Source: Mariniflexile sp. AS56
Lineage (GTDB): Bacteria > Bacteroidota > Bacteroidia > Flavobacteriales > Flavobacteriaceae
Reading direction: 5' to 3'
NCBI RefSeq assembly: GCF_030552475.1
Contig: NZ_JAUPED010000002.1
Location: 62,001 to 126,000 of the forward strand
Length of the DNA stretch: 64,000 bases
Within the stretch, counting starts at the first letter, position 1; every line of letters begins with the position of its first letter. A program made the position numbers and the translations under genes. Below are positions 35,802 through 44,491 of the stretch, one piece after another. A model generated the notes under the pieces. It made no database searches. It saw only the letters and a list, made by a program, of their open reading frames with translations, and had not been told where the DNA came from.

Positions 35802-36326
35802 ATGAAAAACAAAAAGATACTTAAGATTATAGTTAGTGTCATCACTTTAATAGTTGTGTTTTCATGCGGAGAAGATAAAGAAATAAGTTCGGTGCATCCA
35901 ACAAACTGGAAGCACCGAACTATTAATTACACTTTAAGTGATAGTTTAATTCAAGGTAAAACTTACTTATCTATATATTCTCAAATATATAGTGAAACGG
36001 AGCATCGAGAGCTAGGTTTAACAGCGACAGTAAGTCTTAGAAATATAAACGAGAGTGATACTGTTTACATTAAAAAGGCAACCTATTACAGCACGCACGG
36101 TGTCGCCATTAGAACCTATTTCAATAAAACCATTTATATAGCACCTATGGAAACGGTAGAAATTGTTATTGATGAACTTGATAAAGAAGGTGGTACTGGT
36201 GCTAACTTTTTATTCGATTGGAAAATAAAACCAAATTCTAACGCTCCATTTTTTGAAAGCGTCATGATTTCAACTTCCGGTCAACAAGGTATTTCATTTA
36301 TGACTCAAGGGAAAAATTTAGAATAA
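35802..36326 (+). CDS. DUF3124 lipoprotein
   Basis: The 174-residue protein has a signal ending VVFSCG (lipobox Cys). The mature part fits DUF3124: YSQIYSETEHRELGLTATVS, SLRNINESDTVYIKKATYY, then IAPMETVEIVI and GGTGANFLFDWK, with the tail SGQQGISFM. The fold is expected to be all-beta and periplasm- or surface-exposed. Function is not known for this family. It is translated directly after glmM and immediately before the MarC gene. Confidence 0.82.
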   Translation: MKNKKILKIIVSVITLIVVFSCGEDKEISSVHPTNWKHRTINYTLSDSLIQGKTYLSIYSQIYSETEHRELGLTATVSLRNINESDTVYIKKATYYSTHGVAIRTYFNKTIYIAPMETVEIVIDELDKEGGTGANFLFDWKIKPNSNAPFFESVMISTSGQQGISFMTQGKNLE

Positions 36327-36327
36327 A

Positions 36328-36942
36328 ATGACTGAAATTATTACCAAAATTCTATTTATGATTGCGGTTATCGATCCGCTTGGTTCGGTGCCTGTTTATT
36401 TAGAAGCTACCAAAAACTTTAATAAAAAATTTAAAAAGAAGATTGCTATTAGAGCTTCAGTTGTGGCTTTTTCCATTCTATTGTTTTTTGCTTTAGTAGG
36501 TCAACTTATTTTAGAAGGCATGCAAGTATCTTTAGATGCTTTTCAAATTTCTGGTGGTGTTATTTTATTTCTTTTTGCTTTAACCATGATTTTTGGTGAA
36601 GGAAAACCAGAATCTGAAAAACATTCGATTAAAGATTATAAGCATGTTACTATTTTTCCCGTAGCTATTCCATCTATAGCATCTCCTGGAGCTATTATGG
36701 CGGTAGTGCTTATGACGGATAATCATCTATATTCTATTCAAGAACAGTTTGTAACCATTTCTTTGGTCTTGTTTGTTGTTGTACTCACCATGTTGTTATT
36801 ATTGGCCGCAAACGGTGTGCAAAAACGAGTTGGTGAATATGGAATTACTGTAATAAGTAAAATAATGGGACTTATATTGGCTGCTTATGCTGTGCAAAGT
36901 ATCTTAAGTGGTTTAAGAGACTTTTTTGTGGTTTTAAAATAA
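36328..36942 (+). CDS. MarC-family integral membrane protein
   Basis: The 204-residue protein has six hydrophobic helices and the MarC signature (KILFMIAVIDPLGSVPVYLEAT at the start; FPVAIPSIASPGAIMAVVL in the middle). MarC proteins are inner-membrane proteins once thought to act in drug resistance; the transported substrate is not established. ATG lies one base after the preceding stop codon, so it is part of the glmM transcript. No odd features. Confidence 0.93.
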   Translation: MTEIITKILFMIAVIDPLGSVPVYLEATKNFNKKFKKKIAIRASVVAFSILLFFALVGQLILEGMQVSLDAFQISGGVILFLFALTMIFGEGKPESEKHSIKDYKHVTIFPVAIPSIASPGAIMAVVLMTDNHLYSIQEQFVTISLVLFVVVLTMLLLLAANGVQKRVGEYGITVISKIMGLILAAYAVQSILSGLRDFFVVLK

Positions 36943-36954
36943 TGCGTTTAACCA

Positions 36955-37518
36955 ATGAAAACAGAAAAAACACTATCTCTTGAAGAGCAGAATACGCTTA
37001 TTAAAGTGTTGAAGGTGCGTTTTGAAAAGAATTTAATACGTCACAAAAGTGTTGAATGGTGTCTAGTTGAAGCGAAACTACGTGCTAACCCTAAAAAGTT
37101 AGTGTCACTAAACGAAATGGAAATTTCAGGTGGTGAACCCGACGTTGTTTTGTATGATGCTACGACTAGCGAATTTGTTTTTTACGATTGTTCTGCGGAA
37201 AGTCCAGCTGGTAGAAGAAGTATTTGTTTCGATCCTGAAGCTTTAGAGTCTAGAAAAAAGTTTAAGCCTAAAAATAGTGCTTTAGGGATGGCGACTGCCA
37301 TGGGTGTTGAACTGTTATCTGAATCTGAGTATAGAGCCTTACAAAAACTAGGAGAGTTCGACCAGAAAACATCTAGCTGGATACAAACCCCTGCTGATAT
37401 TAGAAAATTAGGAGGTGCTCTTTTTGCCGATTTCCGATTTAATAACGTATTTATTTACCACAATGGTGCCGAATCTTATTATGCATGCCGAGGCTTCCGC
37501 AGTTCGTTACGTGTTTAA
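36955..37518 (+). CDS. DUF4256 protein
   Basis: The 187-residue soluble protein matches DUF4256 along its length: VLKVRFEKNLIRHKSVEWCLVEAKL, then MEISGGEPDVV, FYDCSAESPAGRRS and YRALQKLGEFDQKTSSWI with FADFRF and the closing YHNGAESYYACRGFR. Two Cys-containing acidic stretches could bind a metal, but no catalytic role is known. Last gene of the glmM run. Its stop codon is two bases from the stop codon of the convergent acyltransferase gene. Confidence 0.85.
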   Translation: MKTEKTLSLEEQNTLIKVLKVRFEKNLIRHKSVEWCLVEAKLRANPKKLVSLNEMEISGGEPDVVLYDATTSEFVFYDCSAESPAGRRSICFDPEALESRKKFKPKNSALGMATAMGVELLSESEYRALQKLGEFDQKTSSWIQTPADIRKLGGALFADFRFNNVFIYHNGAESYYACRGFRSSLRV

Positions 37519-37520
37519 AC

Positions 37521-38396
37521 TTAGTTTTCTTTTTTGTGCTTCCAGCGTTTATGCGTCCATAAATAATATTCAGGAGCTTCATAAATTTGCTGTTCTACTA
37601 ATTTTAGGTAAGCATCAGTGATTGTATAGTTTTCGTATTCTTTAGGGTTAAGTGTTATCGTTTCAAAAGTAGTTTCATAATATCCACGTTTTAACCTTTT
37701 AACTTTAAAAAACACCACAGCCATATCTAATCGTTTAGCCAGCATTTCTGCACCTGTATGCACTGGTACATTTATTCCCATAAATTCTTTCCAATAAAAA
37801 GCTTTATCTACTTTTGGCGATTGGTCTGACACAAAACCACAAATAGTTAATTGTCCATTAACTTTTGCACTCATTAATGTTGGAATGGTTTCTTTAGTAG
37901 TAATTAAATGACTATTATATTTTGCACGAATGCGCTTTACAAGATTATCGAAATATCTATTTGCTAATCGTTTATAAACAGCATAACCTTTATTATTCAT
38001 ATAACTTTGAAGAATAAAAATCCATTCCCAGCTACCATAATGTGCGCACATAAGAGCAATGCTTTTGCCATTATTTTCAATTTCTTGAACCAATTCTACA
38101 TTAGAAAATGTGAATCTTTTCTTCATTTCAGATTCAGAAATGGTCATAGATTTAATAGCCTCAAGAATCATGTCGCACAAGTGGTGATAGAAAGCTTTAG
38201 TAATACGTTTAATTTCTGTTTCAGATTTCTCAGGAAAAACAAGTTTTAAATTGCTGTAAACAACCTTTTTACGGTAACCAACAATGTAGTAAAGTAACAC
38301 GTATACACCATCTGAAACCAAGTATATCAATCTAAACGGAAGTATGGAAACCAACCACAAAATGGGATAAATAAGAATATATGCTAAGAATTGCAT
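37521..38396 (-). CDS. Lysophospholipid/lipid A acyltransferase (LpxL/HtrB family)
   Basis: The 291-residue inner-membrane protein has an N-terminal hydrophobic anchor (about 3-22) and the catalytic HxxxxE motif (MCAHYGSWEWI), followed by YKRLANRYFDNLVKRIR, VNGQLTICGFVSDQSPK and the C-terminal TDAYLKLVEQQIYEAPEYYLWTHKRWK. Members of this family add a secondary acyl chain to lipid A on the cytoplasmic face. Bacteroidota homologues also acylate other lipids, so the acceptor is not certain. It is divergent from the rhomboid gene and convergent with DUF4256. Confidence 0.9.
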   Translation of the reverse strand: MQFLAYILIYPILWLVSILPFRLIYLVSDGVYVLLYYIVGYRKKVVYSNLKLVFPEKSETEIKRITKAFYHHLCDMILEAIKSMTISESEMKKRFTFSNVELVQEIENNGKSIALMCAHYGSWEWIFILQSYMNNKGYAVYKRLANRYFDNLVKRIRAKYNSHLITTKETIPTLMSAKVNGQLTICGFVSDQSPKVDKAFYWKEFMGINVPVHTGAEMLAKRLDMAVVFFKVKRLKRGYYETTFETITLNPKEYENYTITDAYLKLVEQQIYEAPEYYLWTHKRWKHKKEN

Positions 38397-38459
38397 GAAT
38401 TAATTTTAGATTTGTAGCAGCAAATATATGCTAATTTTGAACTTAAACCTTTACACTTC

Positions 38460-39110
38460 ATGGGCAATTTAGATTTAGTAACTATCATTATCATAGCAGC
38501 AAATGTTATCATATCCTATAAAGGCTTTGGTGATTATGCTTTTTTTGATAGATATAAGTTTACCGTGGGTGGTGTGCAAAGAGGCGAGAAGATCCGTATG
38601 TTTAGTAGCGGTTTTTTACATGTAGACACACAGCATTTGTTGTTTAACATGTTAACTCTATACTTTTTTGCAGCGCCAGTTATTAATTATGTAGCACCTC
38701 TTGGGTTTATTATTATATACTTGGTAAGTTTAGCTGCCGGTAGCTTATTATCCTTATACTTCCATAAAAATGAGTACCATTACAGTGCTGTAGGCGCTAG
38801 TGGTGCGGTTACAGGTATTTTATATGCCGCTATTTTGCTGCAACCCGGAATGAAACTCATGATGTTTTTTATACCCATTCCCATTCCTGCCTATTTATTT
38901 GGAATTGGCTATTTAATGTATTCTATTTATGGAATGAAAAATCGAGTTGGCAATATTGGTCACGATGCGCATTTTGGAGGTGCCATTGGTGGGTTTGTGG
39001 CCACATTAATTTTAGCGCCATATTTGTTTCAAACCAATTTATTGATGATTGGGTTATTGTTAATACCAATCGTTTTATTATTTGTTTTGAAGAAAGCAGG
39101 GAAACTATAA
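38460..39110 (+). CDS. Rhomboid-family intramembrane serine protease
   Basis: The 216-residue protein has six or so membrane helices. Catalytic Ser114 lies in GASGAVTG (112-119) and His171 in HDAHFGGA (168-175). Helix 2 has HxxxN in TQHLLFNM (His59, Asn63), which stabilises the oxyanion. Rhomboids cut helices of membrane proteins. The flavobacterial form has no extra domain. No obvious substrate gene lies beside it; lon follows after 161 bases and has its own start region. Confidence 0.92.
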   Translation: MGNLDLVTIIIIAANVIISYKGFGDYAFFDRYKFTVGGVQRGEKIRMFSSGFLHVDTQHLLFNMLTLYFFAAPVINYVAPLGFIIIYLVSLAAGSLLSLYFHKNEYHYSAVGASGAVTGILYAAILLQPGMKLMMFFIPIPIPAYLFGIGYLMYSIYGMKNRVGNIGHDAHFGGAIGGFVATLILAPYLFQTNLLMIGLLLIPIVLLFVLKKAGKL

Positions 39111-39271
39111 ACTTCATAAATTGAATATTGGCATAGCTATTGAATTTATACAGTGAATGAATATGGTGAAATTATTTTAATTCATTGATATTCAATCCTA
39201 TATTGTAATTTGTAAATTATTAAAAATTAAAGGTTCAGTAGTTTTTATGACATATTGACCTAAATACATAT

Positions 39272-41722
39272 ATGAAAAAATCTAATTTTATATCTCTAGA
39301 CAGTTTGTCATTACAGGATTTTGATGAGAATTCAGAATTAATCCCATTAATGACACCTGAAGATGAAGAAGAAATAAACAACGAAGATTTACCAGAAACA
39401 CTGCCTATTTTGTCATTACGAAATACGGTTTTGTTTCCAGGTGTCGTAATTCCTATTACAGCCGGTCGCGATAAATCTATTCGTTTAATAAACGATGCCA
39501 ATAAAGGTAGTAAAGTAATTGGTGTAGTGGCTCAAAAAGACGAATCTGTCGAGAATCCTACAGCAAAAGAAATTAACGAAATTGGTACCGTTGCTAAAAT
39601 TTTACGTGTTTTAAAAATGCCCGATGGTAACGTAACAGTGATCATTCAAGGTAAAAAACGCTTTAAAGTGGCCGAAGTTCTTACTGAAGAACCATATATG
39701 AACGCTACGGTAAGAGACGTTCCAGAAGCAAGACCAGCAAGAAAAAACAAGGAGTTTGTTGCCATTATCGAGTCTATTAAAGAATTGGCGCTTAGCATCA
39801 TTAAAGAAAGCCCGAATATACCTAGTGAAGCTTCTTTCGCTATTAAAAATATTGAAAGCGATTCGTTCTTAATCAATTTTGTATCGTCTAATATGAACCT
39901 AACAGTGGCTGAAAAACAAGCACTTTTAGAAATTGACGATCTTAAAAAACGTGCGCTTGCTACACTTAAGTTCATGAATATTGAGTTTCAAAAATTGGAA
40001 CTAAAAAACGATATTCAATCTAAAGTGCAGATGGATATGAGTCAGCAACAACGTGAGTATTTCTTGCATCAACAAATGAAAACCATCCAAGAAGAGTTGG
40101 GTGGCGTGAACCATGAAGAGGAGATTGAAGAAATGCGAACACGTGCCGATGAAAAATTCTGGGACGAAAAAGTAGAAAAGCATTTTGAAAAAGAACTTGC
40201 CAAAATGCAACGTATGAATCCGCAGGTGGCAGAGTATTCTATTCAACGTAACTATTTAGAACTGTTTTTAGATTTACCTTGGAACGAGTTTAGCAAAGAT
40301 AAATTCGATTTAAAACGTGCCTTAAAAATCCTAAATCGCGATCATTTTGGTTTAGAAGATGTAAAGCGTCGTATTATTGAATATCTAGCAGTTTTAAAAT
40401 TGCGTAATGATATGAAATCACCTATTTTATGTTTGTACGGACCTCCAGGAGTTGGTAAAACATCTTTAGGAAAATCGATTGCTGAAGCATTAGGTAGAGA
40501 ATATGTTCGTATTTCATTAGGTGGTTTACGTGATGAAGCAGAAATACGCGGACATAGAAAAACATATATTGGCGCTATGCCAGGACGTATCATTCAAAGT
40601 TTAAAAAAGGCAGGAACATCAAACCCTGTATTTGTTTTAGATGAAATTGATAAACTTTCAAATTCAAATCAAGGAGATCCTTCTTCTGCTATGTTGGAAG
40701 TATTAGATCCTGAACAAAACTCTGAGTTTTACGATAACTTCTTAGAAATGGGCTACGACCTTTCAAAGGTTATGTTTATTGCGACTTCAAATAGTTTATC
40801 AACGATTCAACCAGCATTGAGAGACCGTATGGAAATTATCAATGTTACGGGTTATACAATTGAAGAGAAAGTAGAAATTGCGAAACGTCATTTACTTCCA
40901 AAGCAATTAAAAGAACACGGTTTAACCGATGCGCACCTTAAAATTGGGAAAGCACAATTAGAAAAAATTGTTGAAGGTTATACCCGCGAATCGGGTGTAC
41001 GTGGTTTAGAAAAACAAATCGCAAAAATGGTACGGTTTGCTGCCAAAAATATTGCGATGGAAGAAGATTATAATATTAAAGTTAGCAATGAAGATGTTAT
41101 TGAAGTATTAGGCGGCCCTAAATTAGAGCGCGATAAATACGAAAATAATAATGTAGCAGGCGTTGTTACAGGCTTAGCTTGGACCAGTGTTGGTGGTGAT
41201 ATTTTGTTTATTGAATCTATTTTATCTAAAGGAAAAGGTACTATGAGTATTACCGGTAATTTAGGTAAGGTTATGAAAGAGTCTGCTACCATTGCTATGG
41301 AATACATTAAATCGAATGCAGATGAATTTGGAATTAATTCAGAAATTTTCGATAAATACAACGTACATATTCACGTGCCAGAAGGTGCAACTCCAAAAGA
41401 TGGCCCAAGTGCAGGTGTTACTATGTTAACATCGTTGGTGTCTTTATTCACACAGAAAAAAGTGAAGAAAAGTTTAGCGATGACGGGTGAAATTACACTT
41501 CGTGGAAAAGTACTTCCTGTAGGTGGTATTAAAGAAAAAATTCTTGCTGCAAAACGCGCTAGAATTAAGGAGATATTGCTTTGTGAGGAAAACAGACGCG
41601 ATATTGAGGAAATAAAACAAGATTATTTAAAAGGATTAACCTTTCATTATGTGACTGATATGAGCGATGTTATTAAGTTCGCACTCACAAATACTAAGGT
41701 TGATAACGCTAAAACATTATAA
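39272..41722 (+). CDS. lon: ATP-dependent Lon protease
   Basis: The 816-residue length is typical. Order: N-terminal substrate-binding domain (about 45-245), coiled helical linker, AAA+ domain with Walker [10 protein letters not shown] (390-398) and Walker [10 protein letters not shown], sensor regions, and the serine-lysine protease domain with Ser713 in DGPSAGVTM and Lys756 in [13 protein letters not shown]. It degrades misfolded and regulatory proteins in the cytoplasm. Lon-porQ-cmk is a gene order seen in flavobacteria. A long inverted repeat follows the stop codon. Confidence 0.97.
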   Translation: MKKSNFISLDSLSLQDFDENSELIPLMTPEDEEEINNEDLPETLPILSLRNTVLFPGVVIPITAGRDKSIRLINDANKGSKVIGVVAQKDESVENPTAKEINEIGTVAKILRVLKMPDGNVTVIIQGKKRFKVAEVLTEEPYMNATVRDVPEARPARKNKEFVAIIESIKELALSIIKESPNIPSEASFAIKNIESDSFLINFVSSNMNLTVAEKQALLEIDDLKKRALATLKFMNIEFQKLELKNDIQSKVQMDMSQQQREYFLHQQMKTIQEELGGVNHEEEIEEMRTRADEKFWDEKVEKHFEKELAKMQRMNPQVAEYSIQRNYLELFLDLPWNEFSKDKFDLKRALKILNRDHFGLEDVKRRIIEYLAVLKLRNDMKSPILCLYGPPGVGKTSLGKSIAEALGREYVRISLGGLRDEAEIRGHRKTYIGAMPGRIIQSLKKAGTSNPVFVLDEIDKLSNSNQGDPSSAMLEVLDPEQNSEFYDNFLEMGYDLSKVMFIATSNSLSTIQPALRDRMEIINVTGYTIEEKVEIAKRHLLPKQLKEHGLTDAHLKIGKAQLEKIVEGYTRESGVRGLEKQIAKMVRFAAKNIAMEEDYNIKVSNEDVIEVLGGPKLERDKYENNNVAGVVTGLAWTSVGGDILFIESILSKGKGTMSITGNLGKVMKESATIAMEYIKSNADEFGINSEIFDKYNVHIHVPEGATPKDGPSAGVTMLTSLVSLFTQKKVKKSLAMTGEITLRGKVLPVGGIKEKILAAKRARIKEILLCEENRRDIEEIKQDYLKGLTFHYVTDMSDVIKFALTNTKVDNAKTL

Positions 41723-41739
41723 AAAGCTAGGATATAAAT

Positions 41740-41863
41740 AAGTCTGTTTAAGCGTAGTCGAGAATTAATTTCGATAATATTGAGAAAGATATCTCGACTG
41801 CGCTTACTAAGACTTTGTAACTCTAAAATTGTATCTTTTTTCTTCATTTAAAATAAAAGATAC
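41740..41863. repeat. Long inverted repeats between lon and porQ
   Basis: AAGTCT (41740-41745) and AAGCGTAGTCGAGA (41750-41763) face TCTCGACTGCGCTT (41792-41805) and AGACTT (41810-41815), one mismatch in the 14-base arm. A second stem GTATCTTTT (41831-41839) / AAAAGATAC (41855-41863) follows. The core TCGACTGCGCT resembles dispersed repeats common in Bacteroidota genomes. It may terminate lon transcription or stabilise its 3' end. Confidence 0.7.
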
Positions 41864-41907
41864 ATGCTACCGTTTAAAGATAGATTTACTTACTTTGTGT
41901 CGTAAAT

Positions 41908-42927
41908 ATGCTGAAAAAAATTATCTCGCTTTTTTGTTTACTTTTTAGTGTCTTGACCTATGCACAGGTAGGGGGTGAGTCTACTTACCAATTTCTGAAT
42001 CTAGTATCTGCTCCTAGACAGGCCGCATTAGGAGGAAAAGCACTTACCATTGTAGATTATGATGTAACGCAAGGGCTTTATAATCCTGCAACTATAAATG
42101 CGGATATGGATAACCAACTCGCATTAAATTACACCAGTTATTTAGGAGGTATTAGTTATGGAACGGCTGCGTATGCTTATACAGTTGATAGACGCACGCA
42201 AACATTTCATGCAGGTATTACCTATATTAATTATGGTTCGTTTGATGGGTATGATGAGGAAGGTAATTCAACTGGAACTTTTTCAGGAAATGAAACGGCC
42301 TTGTCTTTTGGCTACGCCACGCAATTAGGGTATTCTGATTTTTATTTCGGAGCGAATGCCAAATTGATAACTTCCAAATTAGAGCAGTACAGTTCCTTAG
42401 GCGCCGCGGTAGATTTGGGTTTGTTATACATTAATGAGGCCTTAGATTTTCATGCAGCCCTAACCGTTCGTAATTTAGGGACACAAATAACAACCTATGC
42501 AGGTCTTAGAGAAAAACTTCCTTTTGAAGTCGATTTCGGGATGTCTCAAAGTTTGGAAAACGTACCCATTCGTTGGCATATAACCATAGAAAACTTACAA
42601 GAATGGCCCATTGCGAGACCAAACCCAGCAAGAACTTCTAATGATTTAAGCGGAAATCAAACCGATGAAAAAATTGGGTTTATTGGACAAGTGATGCGCC
42701 ACAGTATTTTTGGGGCTGAAATTTTTCCGGAAGGCGGATTTAATATTCGTGTGGGGTATAACTTCCGAAGAGCAGAGGAATTACGAATAGTCGATCAACG
42801 AAATTTTTCAGGTTTATCTGCGGGTTTTTCAATTAAAATGAATAATATGCGTTTTAGTTATACCCACGCTAAATATACAAGTGCAGCTAATTCAAACTTT
42901 TTTGGGTTACAAATAGATTTACAATAA
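41908..42927 (+). CDS. porQ: Type IX secretion system protein PorQ
   Basis: The 339-residue protein has a signal peptide (about 1-19, LTYAQ) and is a PorV/PorQ-type outer-membrane barrel: TYQFLNLVSAPRQAALGG, TQGLYNPATIN, MDNQLALNYTSYLGG, and IRWHITIENLQEWPIARPNP. PorQ belongs to the type IX attachment complex (PorU/PorV/PorQ/PorZ) that joins cargo to surface lipid. It is between lon and cmk, the customary flavobacterial position. Together with the SprB-like protein, PorP/SprF and GldF/G here it shows the organism has the type IX and gliding apparatus. Confidence 0.93.
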   Translation: MLKKIISLFCLLFSVLTYAQVGGESTYQFLNLVSAPRQAALGGKALTIVDYDVTQGLYNPATINADMDNQLALNYTSYLGGISYGTAAYAYTVDRRTQTFHAGITYINYGSFDGYDEEGNSTGTFSGNETALSFGYATQLGYSDFYFGANAKLITSKLEQYSSLGAAVDLGLLYINEALDFHAALTVRNLGTQITTYAGLREKLPFEVDFGMSQSLENVPIRWHITIENLQEWPIARPNPARTSNDLSGNQTDEKIGFIGQVMRHSIFGAEIFPEGGFNIRVGYNFRRAEELRIVDQRNFSGLSAGFSIKMNNMRFSYTHAKYTSAANSNFFGLQIDLQ

Positions 42928-42983
42928 AAGAACTTAAAGTAATAGTATTAATTTTACACGGTTACACACCTTAGATTAAAAAC

Positions 42984-43673
42984 ATGACTAAAATTACCAT
43001 AGCCATAGACGGATTTTCATCCACAGGAAAAAGTACGGTTGCGAAACAAATTGCAAAACATTTTGGTTATGTGTATGTAGATTCTGGAGCCATGTATAGG
43101 GCTGTTACCTATTTTGCCATGCAAGAGGGGTTTATAGATGCTAGTCATTTTAATGTGGACGGTTTAGTGGAGCAACTAGAGTCTGTAAATATTAGTTTTA
43201 AGTTTAATGAGGCGCTTGGTTTTGCTGAAGTATATTTAAATGCGACTAATATTGAAAATGAAATTCGCACTTTAGAAGTTTCAAATTTTGTTAGTAAAGT
43301 AGCAGCTATATCAGAAGTTCGTTTAAAACTTGTAGAACAACAACAAGCACTGGGCAATCAAGGCGGTGTTGTTATGGATGGTCGTGATATTGGAACTGTT
43401 GTGTTTCCTGACGCGGAACTTAAATTATTTATGACAGCTTCCGCTGAAACCAGAGCAGAAAGACGTTTCTCAGAATTAATTGAAAGAGGCGATGCCGTTA
43501 CGTATGAAGCTGTTCTCAAAAACGTTCAAGAACGCGATTATATAGATTCTAATAGAGAAGATTCTCCTTTAATTAAAGCGAAAGACGCCATTCAAATTGA
43601 TAATTCACATATGTCGTTACAGGAACAGTTTGATAAAATATTAACATTGGTAAACACTACTTTAGAAAAGTAG
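42984..43673 (+). CDS. cmk: Cytidylate kinase
   Basis: The 229-residue enzyme has the P-loop GFSSTGKST (10-18), YVDSGAMYRAVTYFA (35 onward), GRDIGTVVFPDA and the LID-type segment KLFMTASAETRAERR. It phosphorylates CMP and dCMP. Ends 14 bases before a strong bidirectional hairpin. Downstream of porQ by 56 bases, probably co-transcribed. Confidence 0.96.
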   Translation: MTKITIAIDGFSSTGKSTVAKQIAKHFGYVYVDSGAMYRAVTYFAMQEGFIDASHFNVDGLVEQLESVNISFKFNEALGFAEVYLNATNIENEIRTLEVSNFVSKVAAISEVRLKLVEQQQALGNQGGVVMDGRDIGTVVFPDAELKLFMTASAETRAERRFSELIERGDAVTYEAVLKNVQERDYIDSNREDSPLIKAKDAIQIDNSHMSLQEQFDKILTLVNTTLEK

Positions 43674-43702
43674 ATCGATTTTTAATACCAATTATGGTTT
43701 AA

Positions 43703-43741
43703 AAAAAAACGAAGCTCTAAATTCAGAGCTTCGTTTTTTTT
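43703..43741. terminator. Bidirectional intrinsic terminator between cmk and the LysM gene
   Basis: CGAAGCTCT (43710-43718) pairs with AGAGCTTCG (43725-43733), loop AAATTC, with A and T runs on both sides, so it works for both convergent genes. Confidence 0.92.
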
Positions 43742-43762
43742 AAAATTATAAAACATGCTATC

Positions 43763-44143
43763 CTACAAATTAGGAATCACCAATTCTTGTCCTGGATGTA
43801 TTAAATCGGGGTTCTTTAAAATATCTGTATTTGCTTTAAAAATAGCTTGGTATTTCGAGGCGTTATCATAATATTGTTTAGCGATTTTCCCGAGAGTTTC
43901 TCCACTTTTAACAGTATGCCTATGAAAAACACTTTCATCTGCCACCGTAATATTTGCTTTAATATCACTTGGGTTATCGCCACCTATTTCTTTTATTTTA
44001 TCCCACATTAAGTTTTTCTCATATGGTGTATTTGCTGTTCCTTTAACTTTTAATACGCCACTTTCTTCTGTAACTTCTCCGTTTTTAATGCTTAATTTCT
44101 CACCTAAATCTAATACGGGTTGGTATTTTGCTTTCACTGCCAT
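43763..44143 (-). CDS. Kbp-like LysM protein
   Basis: The 126-residue protein has no signal peptide. Residues 10-65 look like a BON-type domain (strand-rich, LKVKGTANTPYEKNLMWDKIKEIGG), and 75-126 are a LysM domain (HTVKSGETLGKIAKQYYDNASKYQ, ending LIHPGQELVIP). This BON plus LysM order and the lack of export signal match E. coli Kbp (YgaU), a cytoplasmic potassium-binding protein. A potassium role here is inference. The gene is alone between two terminator-type structures. Confidence 0.85.
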   Translation of the reverse strand: MAVKAKYQPVLDLGEKLSIKNGEVTEESGVLKVKGTANTPYEKNLMWDKIKEIGGDNPSDIKANITVADESVFHRHTVKSGETLGKIAKQYYDNASKYQAIFKANTDILKNPDLIHPGQELVIPNL

Positions 44144-44308
44144 AATTATAAATATTTAATAGTTAATTCTGTCATTCAATATAAGAATTATATAGCTGTA
44201 TTTTATTAATTTAAAGTTAACTTTTAGTGTTTTGTTGTTCTGTATAAAAAAGTAATAGGTAGTGTATTAATTGTTTACTCATTTTTAGGTAATTACCCTA
44301 ATAATATG

Positions 44309-44316
44309 TATTTTTG
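44309..44316 (+). promoter_or_regulatory. -7 element of rpsA
   Basis: TATTTTTG matches TAnnTTTG and gives a leader of about 170 bases. The -33 TTG is not exact. Confidence 0.55.
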
Positions 44317-44335
44317 CACTCCTTTTAGCAAATCG

Positions 44336-44407
44336 TTGGGAAGATAGAAGGGACTAAAAAACAAAAATTAATAACACTTCTGTGTGTTTATTGCTTAAAT
44401 CTTCCAA
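44336..44407 (+). promoter_or_regulatory. Structured leader of rpsA
   Basis: GGAAGAT (44339-44345) pairs with ATCTTCC (44399-44405), and TT/AA outside can extend it. Inside is AATAACAC (44370-44377) / GTGTTTATT-like arm (44384-44392) with one bulge. A long folded leader before a ribosomal-protein gene suggests feedback control by S1, as in enterobacterial rpsA. The ATG follows 84 bases later. Confidence 0.45.
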
Positions 44408-44491
44408 AATATACAGAATACAAAACGTAATATAACCGCGTTTTTACAAAAAGTAAAAAGCTTAAATTATATTACTTAATTATCTTTTTAA

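Noticed and set aside
38007-38249. 80-codon plus-strand frame inside the acyltransferase gene
   Set aside because: Opposite strand of a firm gene; Phe/Asn-rich shadow.
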